From an uncultured Alphaproteobacteria bacterium (GTDB lineage Bacteria; Pseudomonadota; Alphaproteobacteria; Rs-D84): a DNA stretch of 64,000 nucleotides. The stretch is from assembly GCA_934255455.1 (NCBI GenBank), contig CAKQNS010000001.1, positions 62,001-126,000 of the forward strand. Direction: 5' to 3'. Under the pieces are notes generated by a model. That model did no database searches, had not been told where the DNA came from, and saw only the letters and a program-made list of their open reading frames with translations. A program made the position numbers and the translations under genes. Below are positions 15,395-24,255 of the stretch, one piece after another; positions within the stretch are counted from its first letter, which is position 1; every line of letters starts with the position of its first letter.

Positions 15395-16257
15395 AAGTTG
15401 GTGTAATTGGCGCAGGTGCATGGGGAACGGCACTGGCCATTGTGTCGGCGCGTGGTGGTGCCGATGTTATTTTGTGGTCATACGATGGCGCGCATAAAAA
15501 TTTTGATGGTGTTGATGTGCCGCAAAACCTGTGTGTGACCAAGGAAATGTCCGATATGGCGTCGGTTGATGCGTGGTTGATTGTGACGCCGGCGGCGTTT
15601 TTCCGTGAAACAATTCGTCGTGCGCGTGGGTTCTATAACAATCAACCGGTTATCGTTTGTACCAAGGGGGCCGAGGCCGCAACCGGTCAATTTATGTCTG
15701 AAATTATCAATGCGGAATTGCCAGAATGTCAAAATTATGGTGTATTGTCCGGCCCGCAATTCGCGGCCGAGGTTGCCCGTGGCATTCCAACGGGTTCGAC
15801 ATTGGCAACGCACAGCGATATTGTTGCGACGGCTGGCAAACAGATTTTGAACCAATTGCACATAAACCCCAGCGATGATGTTATTGGTGCCGAAATATGT
15901 GGGGTTGGTAAAAATGCCGTTGCGTTGATTTGTGGTTATAATTCTGTGGCGGCGCGCGGTGAAAACGAACGCGCAATGTTGTTCACATTGGCCTGGAACG
16001 AGGTTATGAACATAGGCCTGGCGTCGGGCGCAAAAATGCCAACATTTTTGGATTTGTGCGGCATAGGCGATTTGTTCTTGTCCGCGACATCGGAAACCAG
16101 CCGTAATTTTTCAGGCGGTATGGCGATTGCGCGTGGCGAACCAATTGTCGGCACGGTCGAGGGAATATTCGCATTGTCTGGCCTGATTCGTCGTGCGGGT
16201 GCGTTGGGTGTTGCCACACCAATATTGACCAAAATGCAGGAAAAAATGGGACTGTAA
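15391..16257 (+). CDS. gpsA: Glycerol-3-phosphate dehydrogenase [NAD(P)+]
   Basis: GpsA reduces dihydroxyacetone phosphate to sn-glycerol 3-phosphate, the backbone for phospholipid synthesis. The 288-aa protein opens with the dinucleotide-binding motif GVIGAGAWGTALA. It carries CTKGAEAATG, SGPQFAAEVARGIPT and the C-terminal catalytic domain with GVGKNAVALICGYN, CGIGDLFLSATSETSRN and VEGIFALSGL. The lysine of GVGKN is the expected catalytic residue. It is somewhat short for the family (about 320-330 aa) at the C-terminus. Start overlaps the end of the TPR gene and is preceded by AAGGAAA. A terminator follows. Confidence 0.93.
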   Translation: MKVGVIGAGAWGTALAIVSARGGADVILWSYDGAHKNFDGVDVPQNLCVTKEMSDMASVDAWLIVTPAAFFRETIRRARGFYNNQPVIVCTKGAEAATGQFMSEIINAELPECQNYGVLSGPQFAAEVARGIPTGSTLATHSDIVATAGKQILNQLHINPSDDVIGAEICGVGKNAVALICGYNSVAARGENERAMLFTLAWNEVMNIGLASGAKMPTFLDLCGIGDLFLSATSETSRNFSGGMAIARGEPIVGTVEGIFALSGLIRRAGALGVATPILTKMQEKMGL

Positions 16258-16290
16258 TAAAAATGCCGGCATTTGCCGGCATTTTTTTAT
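16255..16290 (+). terminator. Intrinsic terminator after gpsA
   Basis: ATGCCGGCATTTGCCGGCAT with flanking A- and T-runs, the same hairpin as after the MacB permease gene. Confidence 0.85.
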
Positions 16291-16395
16291 TCCCCGCCAC
16301 GGTGGGCGCCCGCGCAGCACAATAAAAAGTTCAAAGTTCAGAGTTCAAAGTTCTAATGAATAAAGCAGTGCGCCAACGGCGCAACTCATTCTCTT
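16290..16395. repeat. Dispersed intergenic repeat cluster 6
   Basis: A CCCGCCACGGTGGGCG palindrome is followed by GTTCAAAGTTCAGAG units and the AAAGCAGTGCGCCAACGGCG hairpin module. It abuts the end of the copy B HTH gene. Confidence 0.75.
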
Positions 16396-16616
16396 TTTTG
16401 TGGCGTGGCGGGATAGAGCAGCGATGGATGTTTGTCCAATGGCAAAGGATGACGTGTTGCACCGATAAAGCCAATCAATTGGAATATATTTAATCGATAC
16501 CGACCGCATAACAGTCTTTGATATTCGCCCATGGTTAAATCCATTGCGTTGCACATAAATACAACCGATAACCCCAATTCCTGGCGGATTTGTTCTATTT
16601 CCAGTCCAATTCTCAT
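16386..16616 (-). CDS. Small HTH-like (Xre-type) protein, copy B
   Basis: This 76-aa paralogue differs from the copy A product by only a few residues in the first 70 (for example TMGEY for TTGEY, and ATRHPLPLDKH for TTCRPLPLNEH) and diverges at the last ten. The ATG at 16616 is preceded by GGGGGACGGT. It is read leftwards, opposite to copy A, and follows structured RNA copy B. Conservation of the protein in both copies, next to the RNA, shows the RNA and gene form one cassette. It is divergent from xseB and shares that gene's upstream region. Confidence 0.65.
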   Translation of the reverse strand: MRIGLEIEQIRQELGLSVVFMCNAMDLTMGEYQRLLCGRYRLNIFQLIGFIGATRHPLPLDKHPSLLYPATPQKRE

Positions 16617-16626
16617 ACCGTCCCCC

Positions 16627-16803
16627 AAAAAGAAAACCACCAGAAAAATTCAGGTGGTTGGAGGTTCATAGCTATTCTCGTTGAGATAGTGTGCTTATTC
16701 AATATATTCGCAACCCTCCAACCCGTTTGGTTGGAGTTTTTAATGTCCCTGCGGACACAACGAGAATCGGGCTATGAAACCCACAATGGCAACACACCAT
16801 TGC
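16627..16803 (-). ncRNA. Novel structured RNA / attenuator-like leader, copy B
   Basis: On the minus strand the same architecture as copy A appears: hairpin 1 with the identical TGTGTTG loop (16783-16803), P2 TTCATAGC/GCTATGAA (16771-16778 with 16665-16672), P3 ATTCTCGTTG/CAACGAGAAT (16758-16767 with 16674-16683), hairpin 2 TGTCC-GCAG-GGACA, hairpin 3 CTCCAACC/GGTTGGAG (16716-16736), the unpaired GAATATATTGAATAA stretch, and the AACCACC/GGTGGTT terminator-like stem (16635-16659) with T-run. P2 and P3 share no sequence with copy A but pair perfectly in both. That pattern is strong evidence for selection on RNA structure. Confidence 0.75.
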
Positions 16804-16809
16804 ACACGA

Positions 16810-16838
16810 ATTATACAGTGAATTTGCCGGAAAAACAA
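16810..16838 (-). promoter_or_regulatory. Promoter of structured RNA copy B
   Basis: On the minus strand TTGTTT and TATAAT are separated by 17 bases and the start falls at hairpin 1, as in copy A. Confidence 0.75.
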
Positions 16839-16927
16839 GAAAACAATATTTGCGGGCCCCATGGCGAATTTTATTTGCGTTTTGGCGATTTATTTTGTAT
16901 CGTCCGGGTATCAGTAAAGGCATAAAA

Positions 16928-17128
16928 ATGGACGAAAAAAAATTATCTTTCGAAGAAGCGTACAAGCAATTATCCGATTTGGTTAAAAAGATGGAATCTG
17001 GCGAATTGCCATTGGCGGATTCGGTCGCCGCATACGAACAGGGAATTAAACTGAAAGCGTACTGTGAACAATTGTTAAAAGAAGCCGAATTGAAAATCGA
17101 AACATTGAAAGTAAGTACTGCGGAATAA
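16928..17128 (+). CDS. xseB: Exodeoxyribonuclease VII small subunit
   Basis: XseB binds the large subunit XseA to form a single-strand-specific exonuclease. The 66-aa product has the family pattern LSFEEAYKQLSDLVKKMESG near the N-terminus, then LPLADSVAAYEQGIKL and AYCEQLLKEAELKIE. The ATG at 16928 follows AAAGG. It is 11 bases upstream of mutS, so both repair genes are probably one transcript. xseA is not in the window. Confidence 0.9.
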   Translation: MDEKKLSFEEAYKQLSDLVKKMESGELPLADSVAAYEQGIKLKAYCEQLLKEAELKIETLKVSTAE

Positions 17129-17139
17129 TGGATTAAATC

Positions 17140-19677
17140 GTGGCGGAAAAATCAAAATTGACCCCCGTTATGCAGCAATACATGGATATGAAATCTGAAA
17201 ATCCAGATGCGTTGCTGATGTTTCGTTTGGGGGATTTTTATGAATCTTTTTTCGAAGATGCAAAAACAATCAGCCAAAATTTGGGGCTGGTTTTGACGGC
17301 GCGTGGTACCGATGGGGCGGGCGTGGATATTCCAATGTGTGGTATTCCATGGCATGCCGCCGATAACTATTTCGGTCGTTTGGTTCGTGCGGGGTTTAAT
17401 GTCGCATTGGTTGAACAAATGGAAACCCCGGCCCAGGCCAAGGCGCGTGGTCACAAATACATTGAACGAAAAATTATTCGTGTGTTGACGCCCGGGACAC
17501 TGACCGATGAAAATCTGTTGACACCAAAAAATTCTAATTTCTTGGTTGCGGTTGTGCCAGACGCAGATGCGTTTGATATTGCCGGGTGTGATATTTCAAC
17601 GGGCGAATTTTTTGTTGGCCGCACGGCCGATGCGCTGGACGATTTGGTTCGTATAAATCCCGCGGAAATTATTTACCCGGAATCCACGGCCGAGGATAAA
17701 ACAATTGCACAATTGCGTGACATTTTCAAAACAACACCGGTGTATGAAAAACTGTATCGCCGCACTGATATAAATCAAATTGTGTTGCGTGTGTTTGGTG
17801 GCGCGTCGGATGGCGATTGTACAATTGCCGCACCTGCGATTGAAATATTGGCGGGATATTTATTTAATACCCAGCGGGACGCCACAACGACATTTCGTGC
17901 GCCGTATATCTATAAATCGGGACGGCAATTATTGATTGATTCGGCCACCTGGCGCAGTTTGGAAATAGATGCACCAATCGCCGACGGTGGTGCGTGTTTG
18001 ATTGATGTGTTGGATAAAACAAAAACGGCGGCGGGTGCGCGAAAATTGCGTGGGTATATGCGTGCGCTGTCGGGCGATTTGGCCGAAATTCAAAATCGCC
18101 AGGAACACATTGGACATTTGATGCTAAATCCAAATGTCGCGGGACGCGTTGCGGTCGCATTGTCGGGGGTACCCGATGTCGGGCGCAGTTTAACCAGATT
18201 GTTGTCGGGGCGGGGCACGCCGCGCGATATGCGCCATGTTGCAGATTTCTTGATTGAATTGCCTAATTTCAAATTTATGGCAACGGATTTGGACCCGTCT
18301 ATGGCGGCGCGTTTTTCGGCCATAGATACGCATGATGAATTGGCACTTAAACTGCAAAATGCGCTGGCACCGGAATTGCCGACATTTTTCCGCGATGGTG
18401 GCACAATTCGCGATGGATTTGACGCGGCGTTGGATAATATGCGCAACCTGGCCCACGGGGCCAAGGAAACAATCGCGCGCCTGCAATCAGAATATGCGGC
18501 GCGTACCGGCGTGCACACACTGAAAATAAAATACAACAATATTTTGGGATATTTTATCGAGGTTCCATCCGCCCGCGCGGACACATTGATGGCGCCAGAA
18601 TCTGGGTTTATTCATCGGCAAACATTGGCGGGAAATATGCGTTTTACGACCGCTCAATTGATTGATTTGGATAACGATGTGCGCAGTGCCGCCGAAAAGG
18701 CTGCGGGCATAGAATCTGAAATTATTGCCCAGATAATAAACGAAATTCGTTCTATTTCAGATGACTTGCTGGCGGTGGCGGATTTACTGGCGGAATTGGA
18801 TGTGTGGTATGCGTTGGCCACGGTTGCAGATATGTATTCGTGGGTGCGTCCAAAAATGACCGATGACAATGCGTTTGATGTTGTTGGCGGTCGGCACCCG
18901 GTAATCGAGTGGGTATTGCGTGCACGTGGGGACAATTTTGTTAAAAATGATTGCAATTTGAATGCGCGCCCAATCGCATTGCTGACCGGGCCTAATATGG
19001 CCGGTAAATCGACATACCTGCGCCAGAATGCATTGATTGTTGTGTTGGCACATTTGGGTTCTTTTGTTCCGGCCACCGCCGCAACAATCGGAATATGTGA
19101 CCAATTGTTCAGCCGTGTCGGTGCGTCGGATAACCTGGCCGCGGGGCAATCCACATTTATGGTAGAAATGAGCGAGACGGCCAACATCCTGCGTCGGTGT
19201 ACGAAAAAATCGTTTATTATTTTTGATGAAATTGGTCGTGGTACCGCAACATGGGATGGTATGGCAATTGCCCAGGCGGTATTGGAATATTTGGATGATT
19301 TGGCACCGCGAACACTGTTTGCAACACACTATCATGAATTGACCGCATTGGTGGGTGATGCGCCGGACAAATTGCGCAATGTTATGTGTTTGACCATTGA
19401 TGTGCGTGAACATAATAACGATATTGTATTTATGCATAAAATTGTGGCGGGTGTTGCGAATCGGTCATACGGTATTCATGTGGCGCGTATGGCGGGTATG
19501 CCGCAATCGGTTGTCGCACGCGCGGAAACGGTGTTGGCGGGGTTGGAATCTGGCGTAACCGCCGCGGCTGCAACGCCGGACACAACGGCTGGCGAATGCA
19601 CCGCGTCGGTCAAAAAAACGCAACGCGTGGCCCAGCCGCACGCCGCATCGCAACTAAATTTATTCGGAGAGGGATAA
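17140..19677 (+). CDS. mutS: DNA mismatch repair protein MutS
   Basis: MutS recognises mispaired bases and recruits MutL. The 845-aa chain begins at a GTG. It has the mismatch-reading F-x-E region (MFRLGDFYESFFEDA), the connector and lever domains, and the C-terminal ATPase with Walker A GPNMAGKSTYLRQ and DEIGRGTATWDG (the more usual form is GTSTFDG). The HYHELTAL region follows. Length is typical. The C-terminus ends with LNLFGEG, similar to the short beta-clamp or tetramer motifs seen in other MutS tails. It follows xseB closely and precedes an unknown gene with 19 bases between. Confidence 0.95.
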   Translation: MAEKSKLTPVMQQYMDMKSENPDALLMFRLGDFYESFFEDAKTISQNLGLVLTARGTDGAGVDIPMCGIPWHAADNYFGRLVRAGFNVALVEQMETPAQAKARGHKYIERKIIRVLTPGTLTDENLLTPKNSNFLVAVVPDADAFDIAGCDISTGEFFVGRTADALDDLVRINPAEIIYPESTAEDKTIAQLRDIFKTTPVYEKLYRRTDINQIVLRVFGGASDGDCTIAAPAIEILAGYLFNTQRDATTTFRAPYIYKSGRQLLIDSATWRSLEIDAPIADGGACLIDVLDKTKTAAGARKLRGYMRALSGDLAEIQNRQEHIGHLMLNPNVAGRVAVALSGVPDVGRSLTRLLSGRGTPRDMRHVADFLIELPNFKFMATDLDPSMAARFSAIDTHDELALKLQNALAPELPTFFRDGGTIRDGFDAALDNMRNLAHGAKETIARLQSEYAARTGVHTLKIKYNNILGYFIEVPSARADTLMAPESGFIHRQTLAGNMRFTTAQLIDLDNDVRSAAEKAAGIESEIIAQIINEIRSISDDLLAVADLLAELDVWYALATVADMYSWVRPKMTDDNAFDVVGGRHPVIEWVLRARGDNFVKNDCNLNARPIALLTGPNMAGKSTYLRQNALIVVLAHLGSFVPATAATIGICDQLFSRVGASDNLAAGQSTFMVEMSETANILRRCTKKSFIIFDEIGRGTATWDGMAIAQAVLEYLDDLAPRTLFATHYHELTALVGDAPDKLRNVMCLTIDVREHNNDIVFMHKIVAGVANRSYGIHVARMAGMPQSVVARAETVLAGLESGVTAAAATPDTTAGECTASVKKTQRVAQPHAASQLNLFGEG

Positions 19678-19696
19678 AACACACAAAGGAACCAAA

Positions 19697-20212
19697 ATGG
19701 ACGAAATAAAAAATAATGGCCGTATACTGTTTACATACAGAACACCGTTTTATGACCCTATATATTCCGAATTCTGGAACAGAGTTGAATTGTATAATTT
19801 TTTAAGCAACTTGAATTTTATGAAATCGCATTTTCCAACAAATATGACTGTGGGTATGCCGGAATTTCAGTTGGGCATTCGCACGGCGTACAACATTGAT
19901 GGCAGTTTGTATAAATCTGATATTGAATGGGGGCCACGATTCTTGGTCGCGCATAATGTGTCAATGGCATCACACAACGAATTGATTTCGGCGGAAATCC
20001 CGATGGATGCGTACAAGAATTCCGATCCATTGGTGCAACGCACATTGCGTCGCGTTCCATTGGCGGTTGGCGAATATGATGCGGTTCTGGATATGCATAA
20101 AATGAACAAAATAGACCAGATTTGGCCACCCGCACGCAGCCATGAAAAAACCGTATTTGCACAATTTATGGCGCATGCGTTGCGTTGCCAAAATAAATTG
20201 CGGGGACGCTAG
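19697..20212 (+). CDS. Conserved-looking protein of unknown function (171 aa)
   Basis: I do not recognise it. It starts at an ATG after AAAGGA and lies between mutS and truB on the same strand, seven bases before truB, so it is probably part of that transcript. The chain is soluble, mixed alpha/beta, rich in aromatic residues at the N-terminus (FYDPIYSEFWNRVELYNFL) and without a signal peptide. The middle has GIRTAYNIDGSLYKSDIEWG, and the end (ARSHEKTVFAQFMAHALRC) looks helical. Codon use resembles its neighbours. No catalytic motif is evident. Confidence 0.65.
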   Translation: MDEIKNNGRILFTYRTPFYDPIYSEFWNRVELYNFLSNLNFMKSHFPTNMTVGMPEFQLGIRTAYNIDGSLYKSDIEWGPRFLVAHNVSMASHNELISAEIPMDAYKNSDPLVQRTLRRVPLAVGEYDAVLDMHKMNKIDQIWPPARSHEKTVFAQFMAHALRCQNKLRGR

Positions 20213-20219
20213 GGGCGCG

Positions 20220-21092
20220 ATGTCATCTGGTTGGATTATTTTAGACAAAGAGTCAGGCCTGTTCAGTCGCACGGCCAGCACGCGTGTGGCGCGTATGTTT
20301 GATGCGCGCACGGCGGGGCACATTGGCACATTGGACCCAATGGCAACCGGTGTATTACCAATTGCAATTGGCGACGCAACCAAAATGATTCCGTTTGTCG
20401 AGGACGCACAACCCAACATCAAAGAATATGTTTTTTCAATGGTGTTTGGCGTTGAAACCGACACATTGGATATAACGGGGCGTGTCATGCGGCGCAACGA
20501 TTTTGTGCCGGCGTCATCCGATGTTATTGCCGCATTGCCACGGTTTATTGGCCACATTCGTCAAACACCACCTGCATACAGCGCGGTACATGTATCGGGC
20601 CATCGCGCATACGAATTGGCGCGCCGTGGCGCCGATGTTGTGCCTGCGCCCCGCGATGTTGATATTTTTGAATTGGAAATTTTGAATCACACTGGCATGT
20701 CATGGCAATTTCGTGCGCGTTGCAGTCGCGGAACATACATTCGCGCATTGGCGCGTGACATTGCATCGGCCGTGGGTGCGATTGCCACGGTTGATATGAT
20801 ACGTCGTACGCAATCGGGGGCGTTTACATTAAAAAACGCGGTAAAACTTGATTTTCTGGAAAAACTGGTCAATAATAACGGCGATTTCAGAAAATATCTG
20901 GAACCAATTGATTTCGGACTGGGGGACATTCCGGTTTGGAATCTGGACGATAAATCGGCCACGTTGTATAAAAACGGTGGGTTTATCCAAACGGGTGGGG
21001 CGGACGGCCTGATGCGCGTATATTCTGGTGATGCGTTCATTGGAATTGGCGTGATTGCAGACGGTGTGCTGCGCCCAAAACGAACAATTTAA
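20220..21092 (+). CDS. truB: tRNA pseudouridine(55) synthase TruB
   Basis: TruB makes pseudouridine 55 in the T-loop of tRNAs. The 290-aa product has WIILDKESGLFSRTA, the catalytic motif GHIGTLDPMATGVLPI with the active Asp near residue 40, the YSAVHVSGHRAYELAR motif and CSRGTYIRALARDIA. The start at 20220 was chosen because it directly precedes the conserved N-terminus. It is followed by rpsO after 17 bases, the order seen in the nusA-infB-rbfA-truB-rpsO-pnp cluster, although nusA and infB are 10 kb away here. Confidence 0.93.
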   Translation: MSSGWIILDKESGLFSRTASTRVARMFDARTAGHIGTLDPMATGVLPIAIGDATKMIPFVEDAQPNIKEYVFSMVFGVETDTLDITGRVMRRNDFVPASSDVIAALPRFIGHIRQTPPAYSAVHVSGHRAYELARRGADVVPAPRDVDIFELEILNHTGMSWQFRARCSRGTYIRALARDIASAVGAIATVDMIRRTQSGAFTLKNAVKLDFLEKLVNNNGDFRKYLEPIDFGLGDIPVWNLDDKSATLYKNGGFIQTGGADGLMRVYSGDAFIGIGVIADGVLRPKRTI

Positions 21093-21109
21093 CGACAAAG
21101 GAAAATATA

Positions 21110-21382
21110 ATGTCCGTTACAAAAGAAAAAAAGAGCGAATTAATCGCCGCATTCAAAACAACTGAACATGATAACGGCGGCTCGGCTGCATCCCAGGTTG
21201 CTGTTTTGACAGAACGCATCCGCAATCTGACAGAACACATGAAGGCTAACCACAAGGACCAGCATTCTAAACGCGGTTTGTTGTTGATGGTAAATCGTCG
21301 CAAAAAATTGTTGGCGTACATCAAAAAGAACAGTGTTGCTGAATACGAAGAACTGATTAAAAAATTGGGTCTGCGTAAATAA
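21110..21382 (+). CDS. rpsO: 30S ribosomal protein S15
   Basis: The 90-aa protein matches S15, which binds the central domain of 16S rRNA. Visible are the N-terminal VTKEKKSELIAAFKTTEHD, the RNA-contact region GGSAASQVAVLTERIRNLTEH and HSKRGLLLMVNRRKKLLAY. It has a strong AAAGGA site and follows truB. A hairpin terminator separates it from pnp. Confidence 0.97.
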   Translation: MSVTKEKKSELIAAFKTTEHDNGGSAASQVAVLTERIRNLTEHMKANHKDQHSKRGLLLMVNRRKKLLAYIKKNSVAEYEELIKKLGLRK

Positions 21383-21384
21383 TT

Positions 21385-21414
21385 AAATCCCGCCGGTGGC
21401 GGGATTTTTATTTG
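21385..21414 (+). terminator. Intrinsic terminator after rpsO
   Basis: The stem AATCCCGCC/GGCGGGATT is followed by a T-run. Confidence 0.85.
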
Positions 21415-21439
21415 CATTGACGCAAATATCTTTTATAAT
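21411..21439 (+). promoter_or_regulatory. Candidate promoter of pnp
   Basis: TTTGCA and a perfect TATAAT are 17 bases apart between the rpsO terminator and the pnp leader hairpin. Confidence 0.55.
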
Positions 21440-21463
21440 CAGTCGGTGCGAAGGGGAAATTGT

Positions 21464-21500
21464 TCATTCTTGCATTTTGCGCAAATGCAAAAACGAATGA
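21464..21500 (+). promoter_or_regulatory. pnp leader hairpin, possible RNase III / PNPase autoregulation site
   Basis: TCATTCTTGCATTT pairs with AAATGCAA...GAATGA to form a long stem with a TGCGC-type loop, 48 bases upstream of the pnp start. In enterobacteria a leader stem at this place is cut by RNase III for pnp autocontrol; here that role is inferred from position only. Confidence 0.5.
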
Positions 21501-21548
21501 TTTTTCTTCGCATTGAATAACAAACTTACAAACAAATGGAGAAAAATA

Positions 21549-23717
21549 ATGTTGTTTGGTTTATTTGATAAAGGTGAACACGCACATTTGAATAATCCCG
21601 TCGTGGTCGAGGTACCATACGGTGACGAAGTGTTGCGTCTGGAAACAGGCCGCATGGCGAAACAGGCCAACGGTGCCGTTTTGGCAACAATGGGTGGCAC
21701 AATGGTTTTGGCAACTGTCTGTGCGGAAAAGACCGCGGTCGAAGGTCAGGATTTCTTTCCGTTGACTGTTGATTACCAGGAAAAATTCGCGTCTGCCGGT
21801 CGTATCCCGGGTTCGCGTGATCGCCGCGAGGGCAAGGCATCAACCGCTGAAACATTGATTGCGCGTTTGATTGACCGCCCAATTCGTCCGTTGTTCCCAG
21901 AAACATTCAAGAACAAGGTTCAAATTATCGCACAGACATTTTCGTATGATAAAAAGAACCAGCCAGATATCTTGGCGATGATTGCGTCGTCTGCGGCGTT
22001 GGCATTGTCGGGCGTTCCGTTTGCGGGTCCAATTGGTGCGGCGCGTGTCGGATATATGGACGGTAAATACATCTTGAATCCGTCCAAAAAGGTTGTCGAA
22101 GATTCTGAAATGGATTTGGTTGTTGCGGCAACCAAAGACGGCGTTCTGATGGTTGAATCTGAAATCGGCGAATTGGATGAAAAGACAACATTGGGTGCGG
22201 TGAAATTTGGTTTTGATGCGCAACAGGTTGTGATTCAGGCAATCAACGAATTGACCGAAAAATGCGGCAAAGAGCGTTGGGCAACACCTGAAAAGTCCGC
22301 TGAATACATCGCAATGGAATCTGATTTTGAACGCTTTGCGGGCGACATTGAAAACGCATTGCAGATAAAGGAAAAATTGGTTCGTTTGGATACATTGGCG
22401 AATATTCATGCCGCGGCCAAGGCACGCATCCCAGAATTGTTCCCAGATACAACAACCGCGACATCCACACTGGAATCGTTTGCCGATGAAATTGTTGAAA
22501 ACATTACCGCGCGTATTATGCGTGGCAACATTTTGGCCGGCAAACCGCGTATTGACGGTCGTGACACTAAAACTGTGCGTCCGATTGAAATTGAATTGGG
22601 CGTATTGCCACGCGCACATGGTTCGGCCCTGTTTACACGCGGCGAAACCCAGGCACTGGTGTCGTTGACATTGGGCGGCGGCAAAGATGCGTTGCCATTG
22701 GAATCATTGGATGGTGCCGAAGAACGCGACTTTATCTTGAACTATAATTTCCCAGGCTATTCCGTGGGCGAGGCCAAGGGTCTGAAATCGCCGGGCCGTC
22801 GCGAATTGGGTCATGGTAATTTGGCATGGCGTGCGTTGCACCCAATGGTGCCAAGTCGTGAAAAATTCGACTATGTAATCCGCGTTGTATCGGATATTTT
22901 GGAATCCAACGGTTCATCGTCAATGGCGACAACATGTGGCGCAACATTGGCAATGATGGACGGTGGTGTTCCATTGACACGTCCAGTTGCGGGTATCGCC
23001 ATGGGCTTGATTAAAGAGGGCGATGATTACGCAATCTTGACCGATATCTTGGGCGACGAAGATCACTTGGGCGATATGGATTTCAAGGTGACCGGTACCG
23101 ATCACGGTATTACTGCGTTGCAGATGGATATTAAAATCACATCTATCACATTTGAAATCATGGAAAAAGCATTGGCCCAGGCAAAAGATGGCCGTATGCA
23201 TATCTTGGGCAAAATTGAAAAAGCAATCAAAGCCCCACGCGACCATGTGTCTGAATATGCCCCACAGGCATACACCATGAAAATCAATCCAGACAAGGTT
23301 CGTGATGTTATCGGCAAGGGCGGCAGTGTTATCCAGGCATTGACACGCGAAACCAACACCCAAATTGATTTGGAAGATGATGGTACCGTGAAAATTATGG
23401 CCACAACCAAAGAAGATGCCGATGCCGCAATCGCGCGTATCAAAGACATCGTTGCCGAACCAGAGGTTGGCATGATTTACGCCGGCACCGTATCAGGGGT
23501 CAAAGATTTTGGTCTGTTCGTAAAAATCTTGAACGGATTTGAATCTATGGTTCATATTTCTGAAATCACAGGCGAACGCATTGCCAAGATTGAAGACACC
23601 AAGATTCACGAAGGGGACAAGGTTTATGTCCGCTATCTGGGTGCCGACAAACGCGGCAAAACGCGTATGTCCATGGTCGGCATTGACCAGAAAACAGGTC
23701 GTGAAATCGCTGACTAG
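21549..23717 (+). CDS. pnp: Polyribonucleotide nucleotidyltransferase (PNPase)
   Basis: PNPase degrades RNA phosphorolytically from the 3' end and can also add tails. The 722-aa product has two RNase PH domains (first around GRMAKQANGAVLATMGGTMV, second around RAHGSALFTRGETQALVSLT), the active-site region GDEDHLGDMDFKVTGT, a KH domain (RDVIGKGGSVIQALT) near residue 570 and a C-terminal S1 domain (GTVSGVKDFGLFVKILNGFE). The chosen ATG at 21549 follows GGAGAAAAATA. The length is standard. It follows rpsO but with its own promoter and leader hairpin. Confidence 0.97.
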   Translation: MLFGLFDKGEHAHLNNPVVVEVPYGDEVLRLETGRMAKQANGAVLATMGGTMVLATVCAEKTAVEGQDFFPLTVDYQEKFASAGRIPGSRDRREGKASTAETLIARLIDRPIRPLFPETFKNKVQIIAQTFSYDKKNQPDILAMIASSAALALSGVPFAGPIGAARVGYMDGKYILNPSKKVVEDSEMDLVVAATKDGVLMVESEIGELDEKTTLGAVKFGFDAQQVVIQAINELTEKCGKERWATPEKSAEYIAMESDFERFAGDIENALQIKEKLVRLDTLANIHAAAKARIPELFPDTTTATSTLESFADEIVENITARIMRGNILAGKPRIDGRDTKTVRPIEIELGVLPRAHGSALFTRGETQALVSLTLGGGKDALPLESLDGAEERDFILNYNFPGYSVGEAKGLKSPGRRELGHGNLAWRALHPMVPSREKFDYVIRVVSDILESNGSSSMATTCGATLAMMDGGVPLTRPVAGIAMGLIKEGDDYAILTDILGDEDHLGDMDFKVTGTDHGITALQMDIKITSITFEIMEKALAQAKDGRMHILGKIEKAIKAPRDHVSEYAPQAYTMKINPDKVRDVIGKGGSVIQALTRETNTQIDLEDDGTVKIMATTKEDADAAIARIKDIVAEPEVGMIYAGTVSGVKDFGLFVKILNGFESMVHISEITGERIAKIEDTKIHEGDKVYVRYLGADKRGKTRMSMVGIDQKTGREIAD

Positions 23718-23724
23718 GTAAAAA

Positions 23725-23757
23725 TGGGTTATGCGCCCCGCATGGGGCGCATATTTT
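23725..23757 (+). terminator. Intrinsic terminator after pnp
   Basis: The stem ATGCGCCCC/GGGGCGCAT is followed by ATTTTATT. Confidence 0.8.
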
Positions 23758-23776
23758 ATTACGGGGGGATTTTAAT

Positions 23777-24076
23777 ATGGATATGCAAGATTTAATGGCC
23801 CAGGCCGCCGAATTACAGAACAAGGTCGCGGCCGCCCAGGAAAAATTGGCATCTATGCGTGTGTCCGGAATTGCCGATGACGGCGCATGCGTAATAACAA
23901 TGTCGGGTAAATATGATTTGGTGGGCGTCAGCCTGCGGCCAGATGTGTTGGCGCGTGGCGCAGACGCGGTTGCGGCGTTGGTTTCGGCGGCATATAACGA
24001 TGCCAAGGCCAAGGCCGACACCATGATAGACGATGTTATGGGCGCGGCAACCGCCGGTATGCCGATACCCGAATAA
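23777..24076 (+). CDS. YbaB/EbfC family nucleoid-associated protein
   Basis: This 99-aa protein resembles YbaB/EbfC, small dimeric DNA-binding proteins usually encoded downstream of dnaX. It has the N-terminal helix MDMQDLMAQAAELQNKVAAA, a central beta-sheet (CVITMSGKYDLVGVSLRPDV) and a C-terminal helix with AAYNDAKAKAD. The usual GGG-V-V motif is weak. The start follows GGGGGGATTTTAAT. Here it is not next to dnaX (at 47 kb), but stands alone between pnp and tRNA-Val. Confidence 0.8.
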   Translation: MDMQDLMAQAAELQNKVAAAQEKLASMRVSGIADDGACVITMSGKYDLVGVSLRPDVLARGADAVAALVSAAYNDAKAKADTMIDDVMGAATAGMPIPE

Positions 24077-24121
24077 AAAACTGGACAAACGGTAAAAAAT
24101 CAATTATGATTTGCCGGCTTT

Positions 24122-24198
24122 GGATGTTTAGCTCAGTTGATTAGAGCATCTCGTTTACACCGAGAGGGTCGGGGGTTTGAGTCCCTCAACATCCACCA
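24122..24198 (+). tRNA. tRNA-Val (anticodon TAC)
   Basis: The 77-nt cloverleaf has acceptor GGATGTT/AACATCC, a D-arm GCTC...GAGC, anticodon loop TTTACAC (anticodon TAC), T-loop GGTTTGAGTCC and an encoded CCA. Confidence 0.95.
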
Positions 24199-24203
24199 AG
24201 ATA

Positions 24204-24238
24204 AAATAAAAACCACCCACGCGGTGGTTTTTGTTTTG
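24204..24238 (+). terminator. Intrinsic terminator after tRNA-Val
   Basis: AAAACCACC pairs with GGTGGTTTT and a T-rich run follows. Confidence 0.85.
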
Positions 24239-24255
24239 TCGTTTGTGTGTATATT

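Noticed and set aside
21417..21439. TTGACG at 21417 as the -35 box of the pnp promoter
   Set aside because: It is only 11 bases from TATAAT; TTTGCA at 21411 has the proper 17-base spacing.
21840..22619. A 259-codon minus-strand frame inside pnp
   Set aside because: It has the same low-complexity His/Cys/Arg composition and no ribosome binding site; pnp is unambiguous.
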